A stretch of DNA of 50,808 bases from DYCT01 sp051875715 (GCA_051875715.1 JBJEHD010000056.1:1-50808); one strand, 5' to 3'. Shown: positions 31,936 through 40,491, numbered from the stretch's first letter. A program made the numbers and translations. The notes: generated by a model from the sequence alone, not told the origin.

Positions 31936-32006
31936 AAAACAAAATAGACCGCTGAAAACGTCGGGGCGGGTCATCTATCCGCTGCGATTTATATCAGCAG
32001 TCTTTC
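31936..32006 (-). ncRNA. candidate small RNA 6 (about 71 nt), homologous to RNA 5
   Basis: The minus strand has a promoter-like TTTG-N19-TGACTTTG (32013-32043). The outer stem AGACTGCTGA pairs with TCAGCGGTCT and the inner stem GCGG with CCGC. It shares the TCGCAGCG loop with RNA 5 while both stems changed with pairing kept. T-rich DNA follows (TATTTTGTTTTTT). It is divergent from small-ORF copy 3 and abuts the stop of copy 2. Confidence 0.6.
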
Positions 32007-32012
32007 TTTCCG

Positions 32013-32043
32013 CAAAGTCAATAACTTTTTTTCTGAAAACAAA
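32013..32043 (-). promoter_or_regulatory. promoter of candidate small RNA 6
   Basis: On the minus strand, TTTG (32040-32043), a 19-base spacer and TGACTTTG (32013-32020, one mismatch to TAnnTTTG). The AAAAAAGTTATT spacer end is shared with the RNA 5 promoter. Confidence 0.5.
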
Positions 32044-32065
32044 CTCAAACCTCAAAAAATCAACA

Positions 32066-32197
32066 ATGAACGAAAAAATCACCGTTACAGCAGAGTTCTC
32101 ACAGACCGATGTCGCCGCCGCGCTCCTTTGCCTCGGCGAGGAACTGACGCCCGAAGTGTGGGGGCAGCCAAATTTTCTACTAACCCCGCGAAGTTGA
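32066..32197 (+). pseudogene. repeated small ORF, copy 3, truncated
   Basis: The first 30 codons match copies 1 and 2 (MNEKITVTAEFSQTDVAAAL, then CLGEELTPE). The sequence then switches to unrelated DNA (VWGQPNFLLTPRS and a stop), a few bases before the tRNA-Lys terminator. It is the 3'-truncated last member of the array. TPEVW may keep the ancestral residues at the point where copies 1 and 2 change frame. Confidence 0.6.
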
Positions 32198-32209
32198 TCG
32201 GGGATGGGC

Positions 32210-32240
32210 AAAAAAAAGAGAAGCACATGGCTTCTCTTTT
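32210..32240 (-). terminator. terminator of tRNA-Lys
   Basis: On the minus strand AAAAGAGAAGC pairs with GCTTCTCTTTT, ending in eight T (the A run at 32210-32217). It starts directly after the tRNA. Confidence 0.85.
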
Positions 32241-32241
32241 G

Positions 32242-32314
32242 TACACCCTCAGGGATTCGAACCCTGGACCCACTGATTAAGAGTCAGTTGCTCTACCAAC
32301 TGAGCTAAGAGTGC
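32242..32314 (-). tRNA. tRNA-Lys (CTT)
   Basis: This 73-nt cloverleaf on the minus strand has acceptor GCACTCT with AGGGTGT, D-arm AGCTCAGTTGGTAGAGC, anticodon arm CTGACTCTTAATCAG (anticodon CTT), and T-arm CCAGGGTTCGAATCCCTG. The CCA end is not encoded. It borders the accessory island on its left, so it may have been an integration site, although I find no 3'-end duplication. Confidence 0.95.
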
Positions 32315-32437
32315 ATTTTTTTCGTTTGCGGGTGCAAATGTATGTGTTTTGTCTGAAACCGCAAAGTAAAACTCGCTTTTTTTAAGGCGGTGTGCGTGTT
32401 TTGTCGTCCTTTGGGTGTAAGGGGTGGTGCGCTGAGG

Positions 32438-33244
32438 TCAATCGAATTCGTACAGTTCGGACGGGGTGGTGCGGCGGAGGGCAACCAGTTGTACGTCTTT
32501 CCCTACGACGACACCACGGCTGCGCATGGCCAGTTCTACGGTCTTGTACGCCAATTCCGGATGGTTGTTGTCGCGGCTCAGGTGGCATAGCCAAATGTGT
32601 TTCAGGTGGGGTTCGTAATGCTCGGCCAGGAAATTGGCGGTTTCCCGATTGCTGAGGTGGCCTCTTTCGCTGCGGATGCGTTCTTTCAGGTAGGCAGGAT
32701 AGGGGCCCATTCGTAGCATGTCTTCGTCGTAATTCGCTTCCAGGACCAGATAGTTGGCCCGGCGGATGTAGTCGGCTGCAGTGGGGGTGATTGTGCCCAG
32801 GTCGGTGAGGAAAGAGAACGTCTTGCCGAATGCCTCGATGCAATAGCCCAGGTTTTCCGTTCCGTCGTGCGGCACGGGAAAGGCCGTGATTCGGAGGCCT
32901 TTTATTTCGACGGATTCGCCAGGCTCGATGAAACGTTGCGAGGCGGCTGACAACTTCTCCTTCATGCAATAGTTGCGGTCCATGCCTCCGTGTATCTTCC
33001 GGCTGGTGTAGATGGGAATGTGGCACCGTTCGCCCAGTCCGCCCACTCCTTTGATGTGGTCGGCATGATCGTGCGTAACGAAAACGGCAAGGATGCTTTC
33101 CAGGGGAATCTGGAAGTCCTTGAGGTTCTTTTTGATTGTTCGTCCTCCGATACCTGCGTCGACGAGTATTCCGTATGTTTCCGTGCCCAGATAGTAGCAG
33201 TTTCCGCTGCTGCCACTGGCCAGGCTTATGAATCTGAGTTTCAT
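32438..33244 (-). CDS. MBL-fold metallo-hydrolase (YycJ/WalJ-like)
   Basis: This 268-residue protein of the metallo-beta-lactamase fold has the zinc motif THDHADH (HxHxDH), preceded by LVDAGIGGRTI. The start MKLRFISLASGSSGNCYYLG is typical of the WalJ/YycJ exonuclease-like group. Further metal ligands are in VPHDGTENLGY and ANYDEDML, and CHLSRDNNHPE lies near the C-terminus. It is probably a cytoplasmic nuclease or hydrolase; the substrate is unproven. The start at 33244 removes an unrelated extension. TACCTTTG on the minus strand at 33302-33309 is a likely -7 element. The gap 32315-32437 holds nothing I can name. Confidence 0.85.
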   Translation of the reverse strand: MKLRFISLASGSSGNCYYLGTETYGILVDAGIGGRTIKKNLKDFQIPLESILAVFVTHDHADHIKGVGGLGERCHIPIYTSRKIHGGMDRNYCMKEKLSAASQRFIEPGESVEIKGLRITAFPVPHDGTENLGYCIEAFGKTFSFLTDLGTITPTAADYIRRANYLVLEANYDEDMLRMGPYPAYLKERIRSERGHLSNRETANFLAEHYEPHLKHIWLCHLSRDNNHPELAYKTVELAMRSRGVVVGKDVQLVALRRTTPSELYEFD

Positions 33245-33301
33245 TGATGATGCGATTTTGTCTTTTCTCCTCCTTCCCGGGCGGGAAGGCGAAGTGAGGC
33301 G

Positions 33302-33309
33302 CAAAGGTA
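33302..33309 (-). promoter_or_regulatory. -7 element for the MBL-fold hydrolase
   Basis: The minus strand reads TACCTTTG, 57 bases before the start codon at 33244. Confidence 0.5.
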
Positions 33310-33363
33310 GGAAGAACTTGTGAGATATGGTAGCAGGCGTTCCTGTTTTCTTTGTTTCGGGAG

Positions 33364-34758
33364 TTAATGTTTGATTTTGCTTTTGTAGTATTCGAACCGT
33401 TTGGTGATTTCGCGCACGAAGTTATATGTCTCAATGCCCCTGAAGTATCCGTTGCGGCATACCGGGTCGGTAAAGTATTCTTCGTTGCTCTTCAGCAGGA
33501 TGTATTTTTCTACGTGTCCCTCCCAGATGGTCTTGTCCATGCCGTATTTGTCGGCAAGGGCCATGGCGTCGTATATGTGTCCAAGCCCGGCATTATAGGC
33601 TGCCAGGACGAATTTGACGCGTTCTTGTGCATCGCCGACCGACCGGAGGCTTTTCTCCATGGCGGCGATGTACTTGACGGCGGCCTTGATGCTTTCTTCG
33701 GGGTTTTGCTCTCGGCCGGGAGGGACGCCCATGGCTTTGGCGGTGCGCGGCATGAGTTGCATCAGCCCCTTTGCGCCGGCCCACGACACGGCGGTGGTGT
33801 CGAAGTTCGACTCCGTATAGGCAAGCGAGGCCAGCAGACGCCAGTCCCAGTCTATTTCTTGCGCATATTTTCGGAAGAGGTGGTCGAAATGAGAAATTTT
33901 GCCGTCGCGTATTGAGAGAATGGAGGTGTGCGGGACGGACTTGCTTATCTCGAAATACCGTTTCGTGCTGGCCCGGTATGCCGGTGAGGTGAGGTTTTGT
34001 TGGTGCCAGCGTGTAGCGGCCTCGGCCAGCAGGGGGGAGGCCTTCCTGACGGCCCATGAAGACCGCTGGCTGAAACTGATTTGCAGGTTTGTGTTTAGAT
34101 TCGGATAGTAGGTTTTGTTCAGTTGGGCCAGGTCGTTGTCGGCTACGGTGTAGTCGATTTTTCCTTCGGACACTTGCATCATCAGGTCTTCGGTGGTGAT
34201 GCTGTCGTTGCATACTTCGTGTATGCGGATTCCGCCGCCCAGTTCCTGGTCAAGGTTTCGCAGGCGCTGGAGGTATTTCCCCGGCTTGGCATAAACGTCT
34301 TTTCCTACTAGTTGGGTGACGTTGGTCAGCACCTGCCGGCGCTTGTCGTTGCGTTGAACGATGACTTGGTGAGTGATGACGTCCTCGCCGCAGTAGGTCA
34401 GGCTGTCTTTGCCTTCTTTCGTGACGGGCAGGTTGTAGGCTATCAGGTCTCCTTCTCCATCGAGCAGTTTGCGTATGAGGTCGTCGGGATTGCGAGCCAC
34501 CTCGATGCGCAACTTCAGTCCCAACGAGCGGGCGAATTGCTCGCTCAGTTCGTATTGGAAACCCATCGGCTCGCCCCGGTAGATGAAGTAGGATGTGGAA
34601 CGGTAGAGGGTGAGCACCACTAATTCGCCACTGTCTGTTATCTGTGGCAAATCGCGCAGGACGGGACTGCTGGCCTCATGGGTGCGCCGGTGATGGCAAC
34701 CGACCGCAATCCCGACCAGGCAACCCAGCAGGACGAGTATGGGCAATAGTTTCCGCAT
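33364..34758 (-). CDS. MltF-like lytic transglycosylase
   Basis: This 464-residue protein has a lipoprotein-type start (MRKLLPILVLLGCLVGIAVG, then C21). A periplasmic binding protein-like domain (SBP3, about 40-275) contains GELVVLTLYRSTSYFIYRG. An SLT-type lysozyme-like domain (about 295-440) shows the catalytic Glu in SLAYTESNFD, GAKGLMQLMPRTA and AYNAGLGH. This two-domain design is that of MltF, which cleaves peptidoglycan glycan strands to 1,6-anhydro ends. It is therefore probably anchored on the periplasmic face. It follows udk by 7 bases. Confidence 0.9.
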   Translation of the reverse strand: MRKLLPILVLLGCLVGIAVGCHHRRTHEASSPVLRDLPQITDSGELVVLTLYRSTSYFIYRGEPMGFQYELSEQFARSLGLKLRIEVARNPDDLIRKLLDGEGDLIAYNLPVTKEGKDSLTYCGEDVITHQVIVQRNDKRRQVLTNVTQLVGKDVYAKPGKYLQRLRNLDQELGGGIRIHEVCNDSITTEDLMMQVSEGKIDYTVADNDLAQLNKTYYPNLNTNLQISFSQRSSWAVRKASPLLAEAATRWHQQNLTSPAYRASTKRYFEISKSVPHTSILSIRDGKISHFDHLFRKYAQEIDWDWRLLASLAYTESNFDTTAVSWAGAKGLMQLMPRTAKAMGVPPGREQNPEESIKAAVKYIAAMEKSLRSVGDAQERVKFVLAAYNAGLGHIYDAMALADKYGMDKTIWEGHVEKYILLKSNEEYFTDPVCRNGYFRGIETYNFVREITKRFEYYKSKIKH

Positions 34759-34765
34759 GTCTGTT

Positions 34766-35383
34766 CTAAGGATGCTGGTGGAGGTTCTTTTCGATGACCG
34801 TGGTCAGGATGTCGATGGCCACCTGGTTTTCGCCGCCTTGGGGGACGATGAGGTCGGCGTAGCGTTTGGTGGGTTCGATGAATTGCAGGTGCATGGGTTT
34901 CAGTATGCGGGTATAGCGTTCCATGACAGCTTCGGCCGTTCGTCCGCGTTCCACCACGTCGCGTTGTATGACTCGTATGAGGCGTTCGTCCGGATCTGCA
35001 TCGACAAACACTTTCAGGTCCATTTGGTGCCGCAGTTTCTTGTCGCACAAAGCCAGGATGCCTTCTACGATGATGACCTCGCGCGGTTCGATGTGGATGG
35101 TTTCCTTTTGCCGGGTGCAGGTCAAGTAGGAATAGATGGGCTGTTCGATGCTTTTCCCTTGCTTCAATTCGCTCAGGTGTTTGGTCAGCAGAGGCCAGTC
35201 GAAGGCGTCCGGATGGTCGAAATTGATGGATTGGCGTTCCTCTACTGGCACGTGACTGCTGTCTTTGTAATAGGAATCTTGTGGGAGCAGCACGACTTCT
35301 CCTGCCGGCAGACTTTCGATGATTTTGCGAACGACGGTGGTCTTTCCCGAGCCAGTGCCGCCTGCGATACCAATTATTAGCAT
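34766..35383 (-). CDS. udk: uridine kinase
   Basis: This 205-residue P-loop kinase phosphorylates uridine and cytidine in pyrimidine salvage. The P-loop GIAGGTGSGKTT starts at residue 5. LPQDSYYKD, NFDHPDAFDWPLL and EGILALCDKKLR follow as in the Udk family, and the nucleobase-binding DPDERLIRVIQRDVVERGR comes later. The start MLIIGIAGG at 35383 is natural; an upstream ATG adds about 22 non-conserved residues. The gene is first in a probable udk-MltF operon, and its upstream region is shared with the divergent Dabb gene. Confidence 0.93.
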   Translation of the reverse strand: MLIIGIAGGTGSGKTTVVRKIIESLPAGEVVLLPQDSYYKDSSHVPVEERQSINFDHPDAFDWPLLTKHLSELKQGKSIEQPIYSYLTCTRQKETIHIEPREVIIVEGILALCDKKLRHQMDLKVFVDADPDERLIRVIQRDVVERGRTAEAVMERYTRILKPMHLQFIEPTKRYADLIVPQGGENQVAIDILTTVIEKNLHQHP

Positions 35384-35412
35384 AAATTTTAGTTTATATA
35401 AAACAAAACGTT

Positions 35413-35420
35413 TACTTTTG
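35413..35420 (+). promoter_or_regulatory. -7 element for the Dabb gene
   Basis: TACTTTTG lies 58 bases before the ATG at 35479. Confidence 0.5.
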
Positions 35421-35478
35421 CGCGAATTACCTCTGTTAAAGAGGGGCAAATATATGAAAAAACATCAAATAACAGCGT

Positions 35479-35778
35479 ATGGTAAGACATATTGTATTGT
35501 TCAAGTTGAAAGAAACTCTGCCGTTCGATGAAAAGTTGCGGGTGATGAACGCGTTCAAGTCCGCTATCGAGGCGTTGCCAACCCAGATTGGCTGGATTCG
35601 TCGTATCGAGGTCGGTTTGAATTTCAATCCGGGCGAATCTTTCGACATCGCTCTGAACAGCGAGTTCGACACCTTGGCCGACGTGGAGGCCTACGCATCG
35701 CATCCGGCCCATGTGGCTGCCGCTTCTTTGCTGAAAGAGGCGAAGGAAAGCCGGGCGTGTGTGGATTACGCTTTTTGA
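35479..35778 (+). CDS. Dabb-family (stress-responsive alpha/beta barrel) protein
   Basis: This 99-residue single-domain protein fits the Dabb dimeric barrel: MVRHIVLFKLKE as the first strand, ERIEVGLNF-like second strand (RRIEVGLNF), DIALNSEFDTLADVEAYASHPAH as strand plus helix. Members bind small ligands or act in stress and aromatic metabolism; the ligand is unknown. It lies 49 bases before the DsbD-like gene, and cotranscription is possible. Confidence 0.85.
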   Translation: MVRHIVLFKLKETLPFDEKLRVMNAFKSAIEALPTQIGWIRRIEVGLNFNPGESFDIALNSEFDTLADVEAYASHPAHVAAASLLKEAKESRACVDYAF

Positions 35779-35827
35779 AAACGTTTGCCTGAAATTGATT
35801 TAACCACTCATAAAAAAGAAGAAAGCA

Positions 35828-37846
35828 ATGAAGAAGAAAACAGGGCTTCTGCTGGGTTTGCTGTTGTGCTGGCTGACTGGCATACAAGCGCAGATTTTAG
35901 AACCCGTCAAGTGGAAGACGGAGTTGAAGACGTTGTCGGCCGAGGAGGCCGAGGTGATTTTTACGGCTACCATCGACAAGGGATGGCATGTGTATTCAGT
36001 CGAATTAGGTGAGGACGGGCCTGTCTCCGCTTCCTTCCATACCGATGTGCTGAAGGGTGCCAAACTGGTGGGCAAACTCACTCCGCAGTCGAAGGTGACG
36101 TCGGAATACGACAATATGTTTGGGATGAATCTCCGTTTCTTTGTTGACAAGGCTGTTTTGTCGCAGAAGATCCGGTTCACCGAGGCTGCTTATGAGATAG
36201 AAGGTTATTTGGAGTTTGGCGCGTGCAACGACGAAAGTTGCCTGCCTCCCACGCAGGTGCCTTTCCAATATGCCGGGAAGGGTGTGGCAAAAGTGGCCCA
36301 AGAGGTTGCAAAACAGGAAGCGCCTGCGGAAGAGGCTGCTCCGTCCGTTGTGGCCGAAGAGCCTATGCCTGCTGCAGACGAGACGGCGGCCTCCACTTCG
36401 GACGAGTCCGGCTGGTGGACACCGGTCATCGACCAGTTGAATGCGGGAGGCGGGTCTGCCGAGCAGACGGAGGACCACTCGTGGCTTTACATCCTCTTTA
36501 CCGGTTTCGTGGGAGGTTTGTTGGCCTTGTTTACGCCTTGTGTGTGGCCAATCATCCCGATGACGGTCAGTTTCTTCTTGAAACGTACGAAAGATAAAAA
36601 GAAAGGCATACGGGATGCGTGGATTTACGGTGCATCCATCGTGGTCATCTATTTGGTGCTTGGCTTGGCTGTGACGTTGCTGTTCGGCGCCAGTGCGTTG
36701 AATGCGTTGTCGACGAATGCCTTGTTCAACATTTTGTTCTGCCTGATGCTCGTGGTGTTTGCCGCTTCGTTCTTTGGCGCGTTCGAAATCACTCTCCCGT
36801 CGAAATGGAGCAATGCGGTCGACAGCAAGGCCGAGGCCACGAGCGGTGTGCTGAGCATTTTCTTGATGGCTTTTACGCTCACGCTGGTATCCTTCTCGTG
36901 CACCGGTCCCATCATTGGTTTCCTGTTGGTCGAGGTGTCGACCACGGGTAGCGTGGCCGGGCCGGCCATCGGAATGTTTGGCTTTGCATTGGCGTTGGCT
37001 TTGCCGTTCACGTTGTTCGCCATGTTCCCTTCCTGGTTGAAGTCGATGCCGAAGTCGGGTGGCTGGATGAACGTCATCAAGGTCGTCTTGGGCTTCCTTG
37101 AGTTGGCTTTTGCGTTGAAGTTCTTGTCGGTGGCCGACTTGGCTTACGGATGGCACATCCTCGATCGCGAAACCTTCCTGGCTCTTTGGATTGTTATCTT
37201 CGGATTGCTGGGCTGCTACTTGTTGGGTTGGATTAAATTCCCGCACGACGACGATGACAACAAGGTGTCCGTTTCTCGTTTCTTCATGGCGTTGGCCTCT
37301 TTGGCATTTGCCATTTATATGGTGCCGGGCCTTTGGGGTGCTCCTTGTAAAGCGGTGAGTGCTTTTGCTCCCCCTATGCAGACGCAGGATTTCAATTTGT
37401 ACACCAACGAGGTGCATGCCCAGTTCGACGATTATGAAACAGGCATGGCCTATGCCAAGCGAACGGGCAAACCGGTCATGGTGGATTTCACGGGTTACGG
37501 TTGTGTCAACTGCCGTAAGATGGAGTTGGCCGTGTGGACCGATAGCAAGGTGGCCGACATCATGCAGAACGACTATGTGCTGATTCAGTTGTTCGTCGAC
37601 GATAAGACTCCGTTGGCTGCACCGATGGAGGTGGATGAAAACGGCACGAAGCGCAAGTTGCGCACCGTAGGCGACAAGTGGAGCTATCTGCAGCGCAGCA
37701 AGTTCGGAGCCAATGCGCAACCGTTCTATGTGTTGCTCGACAACGGCGGTATGCCGCTGACGTCGGCCTATTCGTATGATGAGGATATTGACAAGTACCT
37801 CAATTTCCTCCAGTCTGGACTGGAACGTTATAAAAAAGCAAAATAA
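35828..37846 (+). CDS. DsbD-like thiol:disulfide interchange protein
   Basis: This 672-residue electron-transfer protein has a signal peptide (MKKKTGLLLGLLLCWLTGIQ, cut near QA) and a periplasmic N-terminal domain with the redox pair CNDESC (about 136-141). An Ala/Glu/Ser linker comes next, then eight or so membrane segments starting near residue 215 (LYILFTGFVGGLLALFTPCV). A C-terminal thioredoxin-like domain carries VDFTGYGCVNCRKMEL (CVNC). It would carry electrons from cytoplasmic thioredoxin to periplasmic partners. All three redox sites keep their cysteines: the membrane part has TPCV and FSCTGP. The thioesterase starts 5 bases downstream. Confidence 0.93.
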   Translation: MKKKTGLLLGLLLCWLTGIQAQILEPVKWKTELKTLSAEEAEVIFTATIDKGWHVYSVELGEDGPVSASFHTDVLKGAKLVGKLTPQSKVTSEYDNMFGMNLRFFVDKAVLSQKIRFTEAAYEIEGYLEFGACNDESCLPPTQVPFQYAGKGVAKVAQEVAKQEAPAEEAAPSVVAEEPMPAADETAASTSDESGWWTPVIDQLNAGGGSAEQTEDHSWLYILFTGFVGGLLALFTPCVWPIIPMTVSFFLKRTKDKKKGIRDAWIYGASIVVIYLVLGLAVTLLFGASALNALSTNALFNILFCLMLVVFAASFFGAFEITLPSKWSNAVDSKAEATSGVLSIFLMAFTLTLVSFSCTGPIIGFLLVEVSTTGSVAGPAIGMFGFALALALPFTLFAMFPSWLKSMPKSGGWMNVIKVVLGFLELAFALKFLSVADLAYGWHILDRETFLALWIVIFGLLGCYLLGWIKFPHDDDDNKVSVSRFFMALASLAFAIYMVPGLWGAPCKAVSAFAPPMQTQDFNLYTNEVHAQFDDYETGMAYAKRTGKPVMVDFTGYGCVNCRKMELAVWTDSKVADIMQNDYVLIQLFVDDKTPLAAPMEVDENGTKRKLRTVGDKWSYLQRSKFGANAQPFYVLLDNGGMPLTSAYSYDEDIDKYLNFLQSGLERYKKAK

Positions 37847-37851
37847 GCGCA

Positions 37852-38364
37852 ATGAAGAAATTGCAGAACCCATGGAAAGGCATGAAAGGCTATCATTGTT
37901 TCGGCTGTGCGCCGGACAATGAGGCCGGCATGCGCATGGAGTTTTACGAGGATGGTGACGATATCGTGAGCGTGTGGGTTCCTCAGGCTCAGTATCAAGG
38001 CTGGTTGAACACGTTGCATGGCGGTGTGCAGTCGGTGCTGCTTGACGAGATATGCGGATGGGTGGTCTTCCGAAAACTGCAGACCGGAGGTGTCACGTCC
38101 AAGATGGAGACCCGCTATTTGAAGGCCGTCAGCACCCTCGAACCCCATTTGTTGCTGCGTGCCCGTCTGCAGGAACAGCGAAGGAACCTTGCGCTGGTCG
38201 AAGCAGAGTTGTACGATTCGGCGGGAGAACTTTGTTCGAAGGCGGTGTGTACTTATTTCTGTTTTCCACCAGAGAAGGCTCGTACGGAGATGTTGTTTGC
38301 ATCGTGCGAAACCGAAGAAGGGGAGTATCGCCTGCGAGACGGGATGGTGGAGAGGTGTGACTGA
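37852..38364 (+). CDS. hotdog-fold thioesterase (PaaI-like)
   Basis: This 170-residue protein has the hotdog active-site element LHGGVQSVLLDEICGW around residues 45-60, in the position of HGG-containing thioesterases of the PaaI/4HBT group, and a strand TSKMETRYLKAV. A CFGCAPDN block near the N-terminus is characteristic of one bacterial subgroup. Such enzymes hydrolyse acyl-CoA; the acyl group is unknown. It follows the DsbD-like gene by 5 bases and is probably cotranscribed. Confidence 0.85.
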   Translation: MKKLQNPWKGMKGYHCFGCAPDNEAGMRMEFYEDGDDIVSVWVPQAQYQGWLNTLHGGVQSVLLDEICGWVVFRKLQTGGVTSKMETRYLKAVSTLEPHLLLRARLQEQRRNLALVEAELYDSAGELCSKAVCTYFCFPPEKARTEMLFASCETEEGEYRLRDGMVERCD

Positions 38365-38405
38365 CAGGCCCTCGCCTTGTGCCGAGACGAATGAATACAA
38401 AAGCA

Positions 38406-39452
38406 ATGGGAAAAGAGAAATTTGTGACACTCGGGGAGGTGATGTTGCGTTTGACGCCTCCCGGACGCTTCCGCTTGCGGCAGGCAGAATGTTTGAATGC
38501 TTCGTTTGGCGGCAGCGAAGCAAACGTGGCGGCCTCGTTGGCCTCTTTCGGGCTGGATTCGCTGTTGGTCAGCCGTCTGCCGGAAAACGATTTGGGCGAG
38601 GCCTGCCTGCACGTGTTGCGTGCCGCCGGCATCGACACCACGCACATCGTCCGCGGTGGGTCGCGCATCGGTGTCTATTTCTTGGAAAATGGGTCGGCGG
38701 TGCGGCCGCCTCGCGTGGTGTATGACCGGGCGGATTCGGCATTCGCCACCATGGCCCCGGGCCTGGTAGACTGGAGGGCCGTGTTTGCTCAGGCGAAGTG
38801 GTTCCATTGGTCGGGCATCGTGCCGGCTACCTCGGCCTTGGCTGCGGAGGTGTGCAAGGAAGCCATCCAGACGGCCCGCCAGATGGGCTTGACCATTTCG
38901 TGCGACCTCAATTACCGGAAGAATCTGTGGCGTTATGGCAAGCGGGCCGACGAGGTGATGCCGGAGATGGTGGCCATGAGCGACGTCGTGTTTGGAGCCA
39001 TGCCCGAGTATCGGGATGCGTTGGGCATCGACGAAGTGCCGTTCAAGGCATGCGATGCGTCCTACGAACTGGACGAAGCGGCGTTCTTGCAATCGTGCCG
39101 GGACTTCATGGGGCGTTTCCCGCGATGCCGGAAGATGTTTGTGGAACTGCGCAATTCGCTGGGTGTGGATCATGACATCCTGGCTGCTGTGCTTTATGCC
39201 GATGGCGTGTTGCGGAAGGCTCCCATCTACGACATCGACCACGTGGTCGACAAGGTCGGGGTGGGCGATGCCTTTGTGGGCGGCATGATCTATGGAATCA
39301 CAGCCTACCCGACTGACGACCAAAAGGCTTTGGAGTTCGCACTGGCTGCTTCGGCATTGAAGAACACGATTGTAGGCGACTGGAACTATGTCTCGGCCTC
39401 GGAGGTGGAAGCCCTGATGTCGGGCGACCGGTCGGGACGTGTGCGCCGCTGA
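38406..39452 (+). CDS. kdgK: PfkB sugar kinase, probable 2-dehydro-3-deoxygluconokinase
   Basis: This 348-residue carbohydrate kinase starts MGKEKFVTLGEVMLRLTPPG, close to KdgK of Bacteroidales, which phosphorylates 2-keto-3-deoxygluconate from uronic acid breakdown. The PfkB motif near the N-terminus is FGGSEANVAASLASFG, and the C-terminal signature is DKVGVGDAFVGGMIYG, with the anion-hole Gly and catalytic Asp. GVGD replaces the more usual GAGD, which still fits the family. Three in-frame starts exist (GTG 38379, ATG 38391, ATG 38406); 38406 matches the family start. Its stop is 3 bases from the convergent transglycosylase. Confidence 0.8.
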   Translation: MGKEKFVTLGEVMLRLTPPGRFRLRQAECLNASFGGSEANVAASLASFGLDSLLVSRLPENDLGEACLHVLRAAGIDTTHIVRGGSRIGVYFLENGSAVRPPRVVYDRADSAFATMAPGLVDWRAVFAQAKWFHWSGIVPATSALAAEVCKEAIQTARQMGLTISCDLNYRKNLWRYGKRADEVMPEMVAMSDVVFGAMPEYRDALGIDEVPFKACDASYELDEAAFLQSCRDFMGRFPRCRKMFVELRNSLGVDHDILAAVLYADGVLRKAPIYDIDHVVDKVGVGDAFVGGMIYGITAYPTDDQKALEFALAASALKNTIVGDWNYVSASEVEALMSGDRSGRVRR

Positions 39453-39455
39453 GGC

Positions 39456-40445
39456 TCAGTCCAGCCAGGCCGGTTCGTGGACGCGCGTCCGGGCCGGATT
39501 GTAGCGGACCGACGAGGGACGAGGCAATTGCAGCACATACGTGCGGTTGGCCTTGTTGTTCAGATGCTCGCTGCGTAGCCAGGGGTTGGCATCCTTCAGT
39601 TGGGCATAATTCAGTCCGTGATTTTTAGCGTACGCATACAGGTCGGCGACAGGGCCTCGTACCGTGTCGGTCGTATATTCGAATGGCGGATAGAGGTTCT
39701 CGCGGCGCAGGTGGAATCCGTAGCGTGAGGGACGGGCAAAAAGCGTCTTTACGGCAAGGATGCGGAACATGTAGCGTGAGGTTTCTTCGTTCAGCCAGAG
39801 GTCGAGGGCCGTTTGGGCCCCTTGGCGCGACAGGGACGACGAGATGCGTCCCATGCCGGCGTTGTAGGATGCCGCCACGCTCATCCAGTCGCCATATTTC
39901 GCATACGCCTGCCGGAAGTAGCGGCAGGCGGCGCGTGTGGCACGCTCCGTATGGTATCGTTCGTCTATTTCCGCGTTGACTTCCAGGCCGAATTCCCGGG
40001 CGGTAGTTTCCATGAACTGCCAAAGGCCGCAGGCACCCCGTGGCGAGCGGGCGCGTGCGTCGAGGTTGCTTTCGATGGTCATGAGGTATTTGAAGTCGTC
40101 GGGGATGCCTTCTTCTTTCAAGATGGGTTCGACGACGGGGAAGATGCGGTTGGCGCGCTTGAGCAGCAGCATGGTGGAAGAGTGCATGTAGCAGAAACTG
40201 CTTAGTTCGCGGTCCATTCGTTCGCGCAGGTCATAGCGGTCGAGTACGACGGACTTCTCGGCAAAGACTACTTGCCGGGGCACGTCGGGCGAACATACGG
40301 TTGCGAAACGTGCGTCGTCCGAACCGGCCGGTACGGCAGGCGCGGGTGGGGTGCTCCCTCCTAACAGGAAGGGTATCGAGAAACCGATGGCTATGGAGGC
40401 CGTCACAAGCGTGCGAGGCGAAAACGGGTTGTTCAGTCTTATCAT
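39456..40445 (-). CDS. SLT-type lytic transglycosylase (MltD-like catalytic domain)
   Basis: This 329-residue protein has an N-terminal hydrophobic stretch (TLVTASIAIGFSIPFLLGG), a likely signal or anchor. The catalytic domain shows YLMTIESNLDARARSPRGA, with the catalytic Glu in the ES motif, then CGLWQFMETTAREFG and YNAGMGR. The last 90 residues (LYAYAKNHGLNYAQLKDANP, ending LQLPRPSS) look like a LysM-related tail. It would cut glycan strands in the periplasm. The start MIRLNNPF at 40445 follows the promoter element at 40484-40491. Confidence 0.88.
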   Translation of the reverse strand: MIRLNNPFSPRTLVTASIAIGFSIPFLLGGSTPPAPAVPAGSDDARFATVCSPDVPRQVVFAEKSVVLDRYDLRERMDRELSSFCYMHSSTMLLLKRANRIFPVVEPILKEEGIPDDFKYLMTIESNLDARARSPRGACGLWQFMETTAREFGLEVNAEIDERYHTERATRAACRYFRQAYAKYGDWMSVAASYNAGMGRISSSLSRQGAQTALDLWLNEETSRYMFRILAVKTLFARPSRYGFHLRRENLYPPFEYTTDTVRGPVADLYAYAKNHGLNYAQLKDANPWLRSEHLNNKANRTYVLQLPRPSSVRYNPARTRVHEPAWLD

Positions 40446-40483
40446 GACAAGGTCTTTCTTTAAAGGCTTTTTCGAAAGGCTGG

Positions 40484-40491
40484 CAAAGATA
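40484..40491 (-). promoter_or_regulatory. -7 element for the MltD-like gene
   Basis: The minus strand reads TATCTTTG within CTTGCACTATCTTTG, 38 bases before the ATG. The same 15-base string precedes recR near 49440. Confidence 0.5.
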
